Of a DNA stretch of 19,324 nucleotides, positions 7,687-14,842 are shown in pieces. Under the pieces are notes generated by a model, which made no database searches, was not told the DNA's origin, and saw only the letters and a list, made by a program, of their open reading frames with translations. Made by a program: the position numbers and the translations under genes. The stretch covers positions 1 through 19,324 of the forward strand of contig CALKUR010000185.1 of assembly GCA_937996725.1 (NCBI GenBank), given 5' to 3'. Every line of letters begins with the position of its first letter. The stretch's first letter is position 1. This stretch comes from an uncultured Dechloromonas sp. Lineage in GTDB: Bacteria > Pseudomonadota > Gammaproteobacteria > Burkholderiales > Rhodocyclaceae.

Positions 7687-9729
7687 ATGAATCCACTACT
7701 CGATTTTGCGGGGCTTCCCCGCTTTGATGCCATTCAACCGGCTGATGTACAGCCCGCCATTAGCCAGCTGCTTGAAGAAGCGCGCGCCGAAGTCGAGCGG
7801 CTGTTAAAGCCCGATGTGCCGACGACCTGGTCAGACTTTGCAGAGCCCCTGCAAGATAATCTGGAGCGTCTGTCGCGCGCCTGGGGCATTGTTGGCCATC
7901 TGCACAGCGTTAACGACATTCCGCCCTGGCGCGAGGCTTATAACGCCATGCTGCCCGAGGTCACGACGTTTTACGCCGGTCTTGGCCAGAATCTGGCCCT
8001 ATTCAAACGTTATCAATCCCTGGCTGCTAGCCCAGACTTCGCGACACTCAGCCCCGCACGCCAGCGCATTCTGCAGAACGAGATTCGCGATTTCCGTCTC
8101 TCTGGTGCAGAGCTCCCCGACACCGACAAGCCGCGCTTCCAGGCACTGCAAGAACGTCTCTCGCAACTGGCCGCAAAGTTCTCGGAGAATCTGCTCGACG
8201 CCACCAATGCTTTCCAACTCGATGTTACGAACGAAGCTGAGCTTGATGGCCTACCTAGCGATGTGAAAGCCGCTGCCAAGGCTACGGCCGAGAAGGCAGG
8301 CGTTGCCGGCTGGCGCTTCAGCCTGCAGGCACCTTCCTATTTGCCAGTAATGCAGTACGCCAGCCATCGCCCGCTACGTGCTCAGATGTATCGCGCCTAT
8401 GCCGTGCGTGCCAGTGAGTTCGGCGATTGCGCCAGCCAGCCGGAATGGAACAACGCCGACCTTATCGACGAGATTCTCAAATTGCGTTCTGAAATGGCGC
8501 AGATGCTCAGCTATCAGAGCTACGCCGATCTGTCGCTCGTTCCGAAGATGGCCGATAACGTGCCACAAGTCTTAGCCTTCCTGCGCGATCTGGCGCAACG
8601 CGCCAAACCCTACGGCGCAGCGGATCTGGCCGAATTGACCCATTTCGCAAAAACCGAGCTCGGTTTTAATGAGGTCGAACCATGGGACATCGCCTACATC
8701 TCCGAGAAGCTCAAACAGGCCCGCTACAGCTTCTCGGATGACGAAGTAAAACAATACTTCCCGGAACCTAAAGTACTCGGCGGTCTATTCAGCGTCATCG
8801 AGCGTCTATTCAGCGTCCAGATCACGCCGGATACTGCGCCGGTCTGGCACCCAAGCGTGCGTTTCTTCCGAATCACCCAAGACAACCAACTCATCGGTCA
8901 GTTTTATCTCGATCTCTACGCCCGCGAAGAAAAGCGCGGGGGTGCCTGGATGGATGAGGCGCTGACGCGTCGTCGTATCAAAAAGGGGATTCAAACCCCG
9001 GTGGCTTACCTCAACTGCAACTTTCCGGCTCCTGTGGGCGATAAGCCGGCCACCTTCACACACGATGACGTGATCACGCTCTTCCACGAAACCGGCCATG
9101 GCCTGCACCATATGCTGACCCAAGTCGAAGATCTCGCCGTCTCCGGCATTCATGGCGTGGAGTGGGATGCGGTGGAACTGCCCTCGCAGTTCATGGAGAA
9201 CTTCTGCTGGGAGTGGTCGGTCTTACAGGATATGACCGCCCATGTAGACACCGGTGCACCACTACCGCGCGCCCTCTACGAGAAGATGCTCGCCGCCAAG
9301 AACTTCCAGAGCGGACTCTTCACGCTACGCCAGCTGGAGTTTGCGCTGTTCGACTTGTTGATCCATAGCGACCCCGCTTGCGGCACATCGGTGCTCGACA
9401 CCCTGGCCAAGGTGCGCCAGGAAGTCGCCGTCATTCAACCACCGACCTGGCATCGTTTCCCGAACAGCTTCTCGCACATTTTCGCGGGGGGGTATGCTGC
9501 CGGCTACTACAGCTATAAGTGGGCCGAAGTCTTGTCGGCCGATGCCTTCGCGGCATTTGAGGAAAGTGGTAACCCAGTGGATCCAGTGACTGGCGCTCGC
9601 TTCCTCAAGGAAATTCTCTCGGTCGGCGGGTCTCGCCCGGCAATTGAATCCTTCCGCGCCTTCCGGGGTCGCGATCCGCAGGTCGATGCGCTATTGCGTC
9701 ACAGCGGCATGACGACTGAGGCGGCCTAG
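7687..9729 (+). CDS. prlC: Oligopeptidase A, M3 family zinc metallopeptidase
   Basis: Oligopeptidase A is a cytoplasmic zinc peptidase that degrades short peptides, including cleaved signal peptides. The protein has 680 residues from the chosen start, equal to the E. coli length. The zinc motif HETGH is at 467-471 and the third ligand is Glu497 in VELPSQFMENF, with the OpdA-type spacing that is one residue longer than in thimet oligopeptidase. The C terminus has SFSHIFAGGYAAGYYSYKWA, the substrate-contacting Gly/Tyr loop of M3 peptidases. An open frame extends upstream to 7576, but that part overlaps purC, whereas the ATG at 7687 has AGGAAG in front and begins the family-typical MNPLLDF. It lies 43 bp after purC. 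A 13-base direct repeat (8784-8796 and 8805-8817) encodes LFSV twice but does not disturb the family alignment. Confidence 0.94.
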   Translation: MNPLLDFAGLPRFDAIQPADVQPAISQLLEEARAEVERLLKPDVPTTWSDFAEPLQDNLERLSRAWGIVGHLHSVNDIPPWREAYNAMLPEVTTFYAGLGQNLALFKRYQSLAASPDFATLSPARQRILQNEIRDFRLSGAELPDTDKPRFQALQERLSQLAAKFSENLLDATNAFQLDVTNEAELDGLPSDVKAAAKATAEKAGVAGWRFSLQAPSYLPVMQYASHRPLRAQMYRAYAVRASEFGDCASQPEWNNADLIDEILKLRSEMAQMLSYQSYADLSLVPKMADNVPQVLAFLRDLAQRAKPYGAADLAELTHFAKTELGFNEVEPWDIAYISEKLKQARYSFSDDEVKQYFPEPKVLGGLFSVIERLFSVQITPDTAPVWHPSVRFFRITQDNQLIGQFYLDLYAREEKRGGAWMDEALTRRRIKKGIQTPVAYLNCNFPAPVGDKPATFTHDDVITLFHETGHGLHHMLTQVEDLAVSGIHGVEWDAVELPSQFMENFCWEWSVLQDMTAHVDTGAPLPRALYEKMLAAKNFQSGLFTLRQLEFALFDLLIHSDPACGTSVLDTLAKVRQEVAVIQPPTWHRFPNSFSHIFAGGYAAGYYSYKWAEVLSADAFAAFEESGNPVDPVTGARFLKEILSVGGSRPAIESFRAFRGRDPQVDALLRHSGMTTEAA

Positions 9730-9742
9730 TTCAACCGCCTCA
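9717..9742. terminator. Hairpin between convergent prlC and the secreted-protein gene
   Basis: TGAGGCGG (9717-9724) and CCGCCTCA (9735-9742) form a perfect 8-bp stem with a 10-base loop that includes the prlC stop codon. There is no run of T on either side. It sits where two convergent transcripts end, so a termination or 3'-end-protection role is plausible but not shown. Confidence 0.45.
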
Positions 9743-9771
9743 ATTGCTGCCTCTCACCGAATCAGACAGGG

Positions 9772-10263
9772 TTAGTTACTACCGACCTCGCACTTTTTAC
9801 CCATATCGTTACACAGCTTCACAGCCGCATTAACGATGCGGGTGGTCTGCGGGTTTTCGCCGGCCGGAGCACTACCGACAATCATCAGCTGTGAGATGTT
9901 CTTGTTCAGGGCCGTCACCGTCAGCGTCGCCGACTGATCGTTTTCTTTCAGCCGAATCGTCATGCTGGCCGGGTCATTACTCACCACGGTAACGTTCGGA
10001 TTGTTTTTCGTGGTGTTGGTCGCGACCTCATAGACCCGTTTAGCCGACACATCCAGAATCACCGTGGCGACCTGCGTCACGCGTTGCTGGGCTTGGGTAT
10101 TTTGCGCCTGACCATCATCTTGATCCTGTGTCACTTGCTGGACACGGTTCATGGCACGGTGCGCGACAAAGATCCACTGCGCCTCTGCTGTTAATGGCAA
10201 CGATGCCCCCAGAACCACTAACGATCCGGCAACAATACTGCCCAGTTTTTTTGAAATCGCCAT
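9772..10263 (-). CDS. Predicted secreted small protein of unknown function
   Basis: I do not recognise a named family with confidence. From the ATG at 10263 the product has 163 residues and opens with a clear Sec signal peptide: basic MAISKK, a hydrophobic core to about residue 24, and an AEA/Q cleavage site near residue 28. The mature part has a Gln/Asp-rich segment (40-60), then an alternating hydrophobic pattern that looks like beta strands, with VYEVA, VTVVSNDPASMTIRL and SATLTVTAL. It ends with an alpha-helical stretch carrying Cys151 and Cys158, which could pair in the periplasm. The layout resembles DUF3568-like periplasmic proteins, but this is a guess from pattern only. The start at 10263 has a G-rich GGGGGAG site just upstream and is preferred to the TTG at 10278. 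It is divergent from the channel-like gene, 44 bp away. Confidence 0.75.
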   Translation of the reverse strand: MAISKKLGSIVAGSLVVLGASLPLTAEAQWIFVAHRAMNRVQQVTQDQDDGQAQNTQAQQRVTQVATVILDVSAKRVYEVATNTTKNNPNVTVVSNDPASMTIRLKENDQSATLTVTALNKNISQLMIVGSAPAGENPQTTRIVNAAVKLCNDMGKKCEVGSN

Positions 10264-10307
10264 ACCCCACTCCCCCAACCGGTTGTTTACGAATAGAATT
10301 CAACTCT

Positions 10308-10886
10308 ATGCTAAATCCAAATGAACTCTTCGCCAACCACGCCATTGAATTGGTGCCATTCCTGCAGAATCTGGCCGTTGGTGCCCTCGGCCTATTCGCT
10401 AACATCTGGATCAACGTCTTTTTTCTGCGCCGGATTGTCGTGTATTACGAGATCAACGCACGCATTCATTTGGGCAGAAATCGCTACAACCGGGTATTCC
10501 TGACCTACTTCATTGGCATCGTCTTACTGATGCTCTCACAGGTCGTTTCCATTCTCGCCTGGAGTGGACTCATCCTGTTCTTGGGCTTGATTGAGCATCC
10601 ATTCGGTGCCCTGTTATTTGTCGGCAGTTGCTACACCACCATTGGCATTGTGTCGGATGTCATGCCCAACGCCTGGAAGCTGCAAGCCATCTTTATCGCC
10701 CTCTCCGGCCTCTTTGCCGTGGCACTCAGCACGGCGGCTATGCTGAGTATGTCGCCACTGTTCCGAATGGCTTGGTATCGCAAACACGATAAGGCCCTTC
10801 GCGCGATCATGGCCAAAAACCATGTCACGATCCCGGAGCTCGATGCACTGGAAGGCATAGAACCCCTGCCGAACAAACGCCCATAA
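10308..10886 (+). CDS. Potassium-channel-like membrane protein with altered filter
   Basis: The product has 192 residues. Hydrophobic segments lie at about 16-40 and 62-93 (long enough for one or two spans), followed by a short pore-helix-like stretch (98-108), the loop CYTTIGIVSDVMP (108-120) and a last membrane segment at 126-150. The tail is basic, then acidic. The arrangement matches bacterial two-TM channels of the Ion_trans_2 type, whose loop reads TTVGYGD followed by P, W and a final helix with an STA motif (STAAM here, 141-145). The filter is not canonical: TIGIVSD replaces TVGYGD and is one residue longer. Potassium selectivity is therefore doubtful. The frame is open upstream to 10128, but that part lies over the divergent signal-peptide gene, so the ATG at 10308 is chosen; its ribosome site is weak. 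DUF1840 follows after 12 bp. Confidence 0.72.
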   Translation: MLNPNELFANHAIELVPFLQNLAVGALGLFANIWINVFFLRRIVVYYEINARIHLGRNRYNRVFLTYFIGIVLLMLSQVVSILAWSGLILFLGLIEHPFGALLFVGSCYTTIGIVSDVMPNAWKLQAIFIALSGLFAVALSTAAMLSMSPLFRMAWYRKHDKALRAIMAKNHVTIPELDALEGIEPLPNKRP

Positions 10887-10898
10887 GGCCGCAGACCC

Positions 10899-11219
10899 AT
10901 GTCACTCATCACCTTTCGTTCGCCGACCCAGGGTAGCGTCATCATGTTTGGCGAAGATGCCAAACAATTGCTGGCGGCGCTAGACCTACCGGAATCTGGC
11001 GAAATCATGACGGCGCAGCTACCCGCAATGATCACACGGCTTCAACAAGTCATTGCCATCGATAAAAACGCTAACCCCGTCATCTGGCCAGAAGATCTGA
11101 ACGTAGAAGAAGAAATGAATGCGCCTGTTGTTATTCGGCTATCGCAACGCGCTGTGCCAATGCTGCAGCTCCTAGAACGCTGCCTATCGGCCACCGAAAC
11201 GGTTCGCTGGTCAGCTTAA
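10899..11219 (+). CDS. DUF1840 domain protein
   Basis: A 106-residue soluble protein of unknown function that I place in DUF1840, a small family found mainly in betaproteobacteria. Family-like features are the opening ITFRSPTQGSVIMFGEDAKQ, the QLPAMITRLQQVI segment, a charged linker, and the C-terminal VIRLSQRAVPMLQLLERC with a final VRWSA, where family members usually show LRQRAWP...ML and a terminal W. It has no signal peptide or membrane span. It lies 12 bp behind the channel-like gene, so the two are probably co-transcribed, and it converges with the methyltransferase-like gene with only 6 bp between the stop codons. No terminator is visible in that gap. Confidence 0.8.
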   Translation: MSLITFRSPTQGSVIMFGEDAKQLLAALDLPESGEIMTAQLPAMITRLQQVIAIDKNANPVIWPEDLNVEEEMNAPVVIRLSQRAVPMLQLLERCLSATETVRWSA

Positions 11220-11225
11220 TCAGGG

Positions 11226-11969
11226 TTAAACGCCGAAGGGCAATCCGTCGTCCTGCACCATCAGGCGCTCAACCAGCGGTTCCAGATCCAATCCCAGTTT
11301 TACCTGCAATTGCGCTACACGATCACGCAACACATGCGCATCGAGCAAGATCGTTGCATTCACAGCGCCGAGGGCAACCACGTTCCCTCCCGGGGTTTGT
11401 GGCAGCAACCGGGTGCGCCCTTCAAAGGCCGACTCCAACGCCAGACAACTCTGCAAAAAGTTCGGGCTCCGACTCAAAAAATTGCAGACGAATAGGCCAT
11501 TGTCCGTTAAACGTTGGCGGGCATTCTTGTAGAACAACACACGTTCCAGGCCGCCTGGTTGCCCATCGGCATCAAAGCCATCCACCAGAATCAGGTCAAA
11601 CGTTTCTGTGGCGTTTGCCATCCATTCGGCCCCCTCTGCCACCACGATTTTTAACCGGTCACTCTCCGGCGGCAAGCTAAAGCCCTGGTATGCTGCCGCA
11701 ACCACAGCGGTCGATTGTTCAATCACCACCTGCTGGGCATCCGGCAAATAACGATGGATAAACCGGGTGAGTGACCCAGCCCCCAGACCGATCTGCAAAA
11801 TTCGCCTAGGCATACCTGGCCAATCGCCCGAGAGCAACAAGGCTGTCATCATCTCGCGGGTATAGATCAGCTCCAGATCCCATGGACGTGAGACACGCAT
11901 TGCGCCCTGTACCCAATCCGAGCCAAAGTGGAGCGTGCGAACGCCTCGGGCCTCACGGATTTCGATCAT
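11226..11969 (-). CDS. Spermidine-synthase-like protein, class I methyltransferase fold
   Basis: The 247-residue product has the Rossmann core shared by spermidine synthases: ILQIGLGAGSLT (57-68) for the nucleoside-binding glycine loop, Glu84 in VVIEQS at the end of strand 2, AEGAEWM (111-117) where SpeE has a DG or DA motif, and LILVDGFDADG (127-137) in the position of the catalytic VDSTDP region of SpeE. The final glycine-rich GLERVLFYKNAR also fits. It is shorter than SpeE (about 285) and the usual aminopropyl-acceptor residues are not evident. No speD or other polyamine gene is nearby, so actual polyamine synthesis is doubtful. Related proteins are usually annotated as spermidine synthase-like or fused MFS/spermidine synthase. 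It lies 28 bp behind the DUF202 gene on the same strand; its ribosome site is weak. Confidence 0.8.
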   Translation of the reverse strand: MIEIREARGVRTLHFGSDWVQGAMRVSRPWDLELIYTREMMTALLLSGDWPGMPRRILQIGLGAGSLTRFIHRYLPDAQQVVIEQSTAVVAAAYQGFSLPPESDRLKIVVAEGAEWMANATETFDLILVDGFDADGQPGGLERVLFYKNARQRLTDNGLFVCNFLSRSPNFLQSCLALESAFEGRTRLLPQTPGGNVVALGAVNATILLDAHVLRDRVAQLQVKLGLDLEPLVERLMVQDDGLPFGV

Positions 11970-11997
11970 AAAAACCTAGGGAATACCTAAATTTTGA

Positions 11998-12375
11998 TCA
12001 GACACCCATCATCTTGAACAAAATGATGCAGCCTAACGCAAAGAAAACGGCACCAATGGCAACCGCAGGCCAAGGCGTATAGACAATTGTGTTGGGGCTA
12101 TTGATGTTTTTAGTGGTGTGAACAAATCGGACCAAGGAAATCGCGATCGTCGTCAAACCAAATACGACCAGAACTAAGCTTGAGTGACCGGTATCACTCA
12201 GATGTAGATCTGTTTGAGCACCTGGCGTGACCGCCATAAAACTTTTGATGACAACGTGAAACTTCTCAAGCACAAACCCAAAGGCAATAAACGCAATACC
12301 GGTTCGGACCCAAGCCAATAGGGTTCGTTCGTTCGAAGCGTGATCTGAGTACCGGTCGATCATGAGGGTATCCAT
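11998..12375 (-). CDS. YidH-type DUF202 membrane protein
   Basis: A 125-residue inner-membrane protein of the DUF202/YidH family, function unknown. The family signature NERTLLAWVRTGIAFIAFG is at 15-33 and overlaps the first membrane segment (about 19-38). Two further spans lie near 66-86 and 101-122. A hydrophilic loop of about 20 residues separates spans one and two, and a basic stretch separates two and three. The ATG at 12375 is used; an in-frame ATG at 12363 is equally possible, since neither has a good Shine-Dalgarno sequence. It is downstream of tRNA-Leu on the same strand and upstream of the spermidine-synthase-like gene by 28 bp, so the two protein genes probably form a small operon. 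Confidence 0.85.
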   Translation of the reverse strand: MDTLMIDRYSDHASNERTLLAWVRTGIAFIAFGFVLEKFHVVIKSFMAVTPGAQTDLHLSDTGHSSLVLVVFGLTTIAISLVRFVHTTKNINSPNTIVYTPWPAVAIGAVFFALGCIILFKMMGV

Positions 12376-12396
12376 GAGCGCGTTACGAAAAACATG

Positions 12397-12416
12397 AAAA
12401 GGCCATCATGTGCCTT
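12397..12416 (-). terminator. Possible terminator of tRNA-Leu
   Basis: AAGGC (12399-12403) and GCCTT (12412-12416) form a 5-bp stem with an 8-base loop. On the minus strand the stem runs into TTTT and, a few bases later, a second T run. It begins about 15 bases past the CCA end of tRNA-Leu, as expected for a short intrinsic terminator, but the stem is weak. Confidence 0.4.
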
Positions 12417-12430
12417 AATCACCTTTAGAG

Positions 12431-12515
12431 TGGTGCCTCGGGTCGGAATCGAACCGACACTCCTTTCGGAACCGGATTTTGAGTCCGGCGCGTCTACCAA
12501 TTTCACCACCGAGGC
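12431..12515 (-). tRNA. tRNA-Leu (anticodon CAA)
   Basis: The minus strand folds as an 85-nt class II tRNA. The acceptor stem GCCTCGG (12515-12509) pairs with CCGAGGC (12441-12435), followed by discriminator A and an encoded CCA (12433-12431). The D-loop region has GGTAGAC. The anticodon stem is CCGGA/TCCGG with loop CTCAAAA, giving anticodon CAA (12481-12479), which reads the Leu codon UUG. A long variable arm (TTCCGAAAGGAG region) and the T arm with GGTTCGATTCC are present. The long variable arm and A73 are leucine identity features. It is transcribed divergently from queA. Confidence 0.97.
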
Positions 12516-12526
12516 ACGCGGGCTGC

Positions 12527-12532
12527 ATTATA
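12527..12532 (-). promoter_or_regulatory. -10 element of the tRNA-Leu promoter
   Basis: The minus strand carries a perfect TATAAT here, 11 bases before the mature tRNA 5' end, with a GC-rich discriminator (GCAGCCCGC) between. The GC-rich discriminator is the usual mark of stringently controlled stable-RNA promoters. A matching -35 hexamer at 16-18 bp is poor. Confidence 0.6.
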
Positions 12533-12533
12533 C

Positions 12534-12548
12534 ACGGGGACGCCCCGT
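12534..12548. repeat. Perfect inverted repeat between the tRNA-Leu and queA promoters
   Basis: ACGGGG-ACG-CCCCGT is a 6-bp perfect dyad centred at 12541. It lies directly upstream of the tRNA-Leu -10 element on one side and of the putative queA -10 on the other. It could be an operator acting on both, or a chance GC-rich palindrome. Confidence 0.4.
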
Positions 12549-12553
12549 AGCCT

Positions 12554-12559
12554 TATACT
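12554..12559 (+). promoter_or_regulatory. Possible -10 element of queA
   Basis: TATACT matches the -10 consensus at five of six positions and ends 8 bases before the queA ATG. No good -35 is seen. Transcription from it would start at or next to the ATG and give a leaderless message, consistent with the absence of any Shine-Dalgarno sequence before queA. Confidence 0.3.
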
Positions 12560-12567
12560 TGCGCCCC

Positions 12568-13647
12568 ATGAGCGCCAATGCCGCCCCCCTCTCACGACTC
12601 AGCGATTACGACTTCGAACTTCCCGAAGATCTGATTGCGCAGCACCCTGCGGCCGAGCGCAGCGCCAGTCGCTTGCTGGTGGTGAATGATGAGGGCTGCG
12701 ATGACCGCCAATTTACCGATTTGCCCAACCTGCTCAACCCCGGCGACCTGCTGGTGATGAATGACACGCGCGTACTGCGTGCCCGCTTCTTCGGACAGAA
12801 AGCATCCGGCGGCCAGATTGAGGTCATGATCGAGCGCATTCAGGCAGACGGTCGCACGGCGCGTGCCCAGATTCGTGCCAGCAAATCACCCAAACCGGGA
12901 ACACGCCTACATTTGGCCGAGGCCTTTGAAGTCGAGGTCACCGGCCGCGATGGCGAGTTTTTCATTCTGGGGTTGCCGCCGGAGGAACCCCGCGATTTCT
13001 GGCAACTGACCGAAGCGCACGGCCTGCTGCCGTTGCCGCCGTACATCACGCATAAGCCGGATGCCGACGATGAAACGCGTTATCAGACGGTGTATGCCGC
13101 CAGCCCGGGCGCCGTAGCCGCACCTACCGCTGGCCTGCATTTTGATGAACGCATGTTCGCGCAGCTGAAGGCTCGCGGCATCGAAACGGCCACCGTCACC
13201 CTGCACGTGGGTGCTGGTACCTTCCAGCCCGTACGCGTAGAAAACCTCGACGACCACATCATGCATCACGAGTGGTATCACCTACCCGAGACCACCGTGG
13301 CCGCGATTACCGCCTGCCGCGCCCGCGGCGGCAAGGTGGTGGCCGTTGGTACGACTTCATTACGCGCCCTGGAATCGGCCGCACGTCACCAGAACATTGC
13401 GCCGGGCGGCCTACTGCATGCCGACAGCCGGGAAACCGATTTGTTCATTCGCCCCGGCTACACCTTCAAGGTGGTTGACCGACTGATTACCAATTTCCAC
13501 CTGCCCAAATCCACCTTGCTCATGCTGGTGTCAGCCTTCGCCGGATATGAGACCATGCGCACTGCCTACCGGCACGCCATTGAACAGCGCTACCGCTTTT
13601 TCAGCTATGGCGATGCCATGCTTTTGACCAGAACTGACGCCGTATGA
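12568..13647 (+). CDS. queA: S-adenosylmethionine:tRNA ribosyltransferase-isomerase
   Basis: QueA transfers and rearranges the ribosyl group of S-adenosylmethionine onto preQ1 in tRNA, forming epoxyqueuosine at the wobble position of GUN anticodons. The 359 residues cover the whole family: DYDFELPEDLIAQHP near the N terminus, FFGQKASGGQIEVMIER, the signature GAVAAPTAGLHFDE, VTLHVGAGTFQPVR, VGTTSLRALES, TNFHLPKSTLLMLVSAFAG and the final YRFFSYGDAMLL. The N terminus is about 10 residues longer than in E. coli. The frame is open back to 12394, but the upstream part is tRNA-Leu read backwards, so the ATG at 12568 is taken although no Shine-Dalgarno site is present. The stop overlaps the tgt start as ATGA, which implies translational coupling with the enzyme that acts just before it. 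Confidence 0.95.
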   Translation: MSANAAPLSRLSDYDFELPEDLIAQHPAAERSASRLLVVNDEGCDDRQFTDLPNLLNPGDLLVMNDTRVLRARFFGQKASGGQIEVMIERIQADGRTARAQIRASKSPKPGTRLHLAEAFEVEVTGRDGEFFILGLPPEEPRDFWQLTEAHGLLPLPPYITHKPDADDETRYQTVYAASPGAVAAPTAGLHFDERMFAQLKARGIETATVTLHVGAGTFQPVRVENLDDHIMHHEWYHLPETTVAAITACRARGGKVVAVGTTSLRALESAARHQNIAPGGLLHADSRETDLFIRPGYTFKVVDRLITNFHLPKSTLLMLVSAFAGYETMRTAYRHAIEQRYRFFSYGDAMLLTRTDAV

Positions 13648-14753
13648 AATTCGACCTAATCACGACCGATGGTGCCGCCCGACGCGGCCGCATGACGCTG
13701 GCCCATGGCCAGGTCGATACCCCGGCATTTATGCCCGTGGGCACCTACGGCACGGTGAAGGCCATGACCCCCGAGGCGTTGGCTAATACCGGCGCGCAAA
13801 TCTGCCTCGGCAACACCTTCCACCTGTGGCTGCGCCCGGGCATGGAGGTCATCAAACAGTTCGGCGGTCTGCACAAGTTCATGAACTGGGACAAGCCGAT
13901 CCTGACCGATTCCGGTGGTTTTCAGGTGTTTTCACTGGGTGATCTACGCAAGATCACCGAAGAAGGCGTCAAGTTCGCCTCGCCGATCGACGGCGCGCGT
14001 TTGTTTCTGACCCCAGAAATCTCGATGCAGATCCAGAAGGATCTGAACAGCGACATCGTCATGATCTTCGACGAATGCACGCCTTACCCGGCGGATTACA
14101 AAACCGCCGCTGAGTCGATGCGCCTGTCGCTGCGTTGGGCGCGCCGCTCGCGTGACGAGCACGACCGCCTGCAAAACACCAACGCGCTGTTCGGCATTGT
14201 TCAGGGCGGCATGCACGAAGCCCTGCGCGACGAGTCTCTCGCCGGGCTGAAAGACATCAACTTCAATGGGTTCGCCATCGGCGGTCTCTCGGTCGGCGAA
14301 CCCAAAGAAGACATGATGCGTATCTTGGCGCACACCGCGCCGCAGCTCCCCACCGACAAGCCCCGCTACCTGATGGGCGTGGGCACGCCGGAAGACCTGA
14401 TGGATTCAGTCGAGCAAGGTATCGATATGTTCGACTGCGTCATGCCCACGCGCAATGCCCGTAACGGCCACCTCTTTACCCGCTTCGGCGACATCAAGAT
14501 CAAGAACGCCCGCTTTAAAACCGACGAAGCGCCGCTCGACCCCACCTGCACCTGCTATACCTGCCAGAACTTCAGCCGCGCCTATTTGCATCACCTGTTC
14601 CGTGCTGGCGAGATCCTGTCGAGCATCCTCAATACCGTCCACAACCTGCATTACTACCAGACCCTCATGGCCGAGATGCGGAACGCCATTGAACAAGGGC
14701 AATTTGTGCCCAAAATAGCCAACCTGCGCGCCGACCGCCAACGCGGCGTTTAA
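13644..14753 (+). CDS. tgt: tRNA-guanine transglycosylase
   Basis: Tgt exchanges guanine-34 for preQ1 in tRNAs for Asp, Asn, His and Tyr, the step before QueA. The 369 residues are of normal length. Asp89 in TDSGGFQVFSLGD is the general acid/base position and Asp264 in MFDCVMPTRNARNG is the nucleophile, both at E. coli-like numbering. The substrate-pocket motif GIVQGGMH (184-191) and GGLSVGEP (213-220) are present. The zinc site is Cys302, Cys304, Cys307 and His333. The gene starts inside the queA stop (ATGA overlap). A GC-rich hairpin follows the stop codon. Confidence 0.97.
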   Translation: MKFDLITTDGAARRGRMTLAHGQVDTPAFMPVGTYGTVKAMTPEALANTGAQICLGNTFHLWLRPGMEVIKQFGGLHKFMNWDKPILTDSGGFQVFSLGDLRKITEEGVKFASPIDGARLFLTPEISMQIQKDLNSDIVMIFDECTPYPADYKTAAESMRLSLRWARRSRDEHDRLQNTNALFGIVQGGMHEALRDESLAGLKDINFNGFAIGGLSVGEPKEDMMRILAHTAPQLPTDKPRYLMGVGTPEDLMDSVEQGIDMFDCVMPTRNARNGHLFTRFGDIKIKNARFKTDEAPLDPTCTCYTCQNFSRAYLHHLFRAGEILSSILNTVHNLHYYQTLMAEMRNAIEQGQFVPKIANLRADRQRGV

Positions 14754-14758
14754 GTCGG

Positions 14759-14785
14759 GCCACCCCCGCCCACAAGGGCGGTGGC
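14759..14785 (+). terminator. GC-rich hairpin after tgt, no T run
   Basis: CCGCCC (14766-14771) pairs with GGGCGG (14776-14781) across an ACAA loop, and GCCA/TGGC can extend the stem past a three-base bulge. No T run follows (TCAAAAG), so this is a poor intrinsic terminator. It may be a pause, processing or Rho-related site in the 89 bp between tgt and yajC. Confidence 0.3.
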
Positions 14786-14842
14786 GGTCAAAAGAATGCT
14801 AAAATCAGCCCTTTAGTTAACCACTCGCTGGAGACACCCCAA

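Noticed and set aside
8784..8817. 13-base direct repeat (TCTATTCAGCGTC twice, 21 bp apart) in prlC
   Set aside because: In frame and compatible with the OpdA alignment (GLF..V..R...), so probably chance codon repetition and not a duplication.
10128..10307. 60-residue N-terminal extension of the channel-like protein
   Set aside because: It overlaps the signal-peptide region of the divergent gene; its translation has no family features, and the hydrophobic protein begins naturally at the ATG at 10308.
12394..12567. Long in-frame extension of queA, giving a 58-residue N-terminal addition
   Set aside because: It is the antisense of tRNA-Leu and its flanks (the RVGIEPTLL-type translation is a known artefact of reading a tRNA gene backwards).
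14797..14842. Promoter for yajC based on TAAAAT at 14800-14805
   Set aside because: No -35 hexamer at a suitable distance; not enough to call a promoter.
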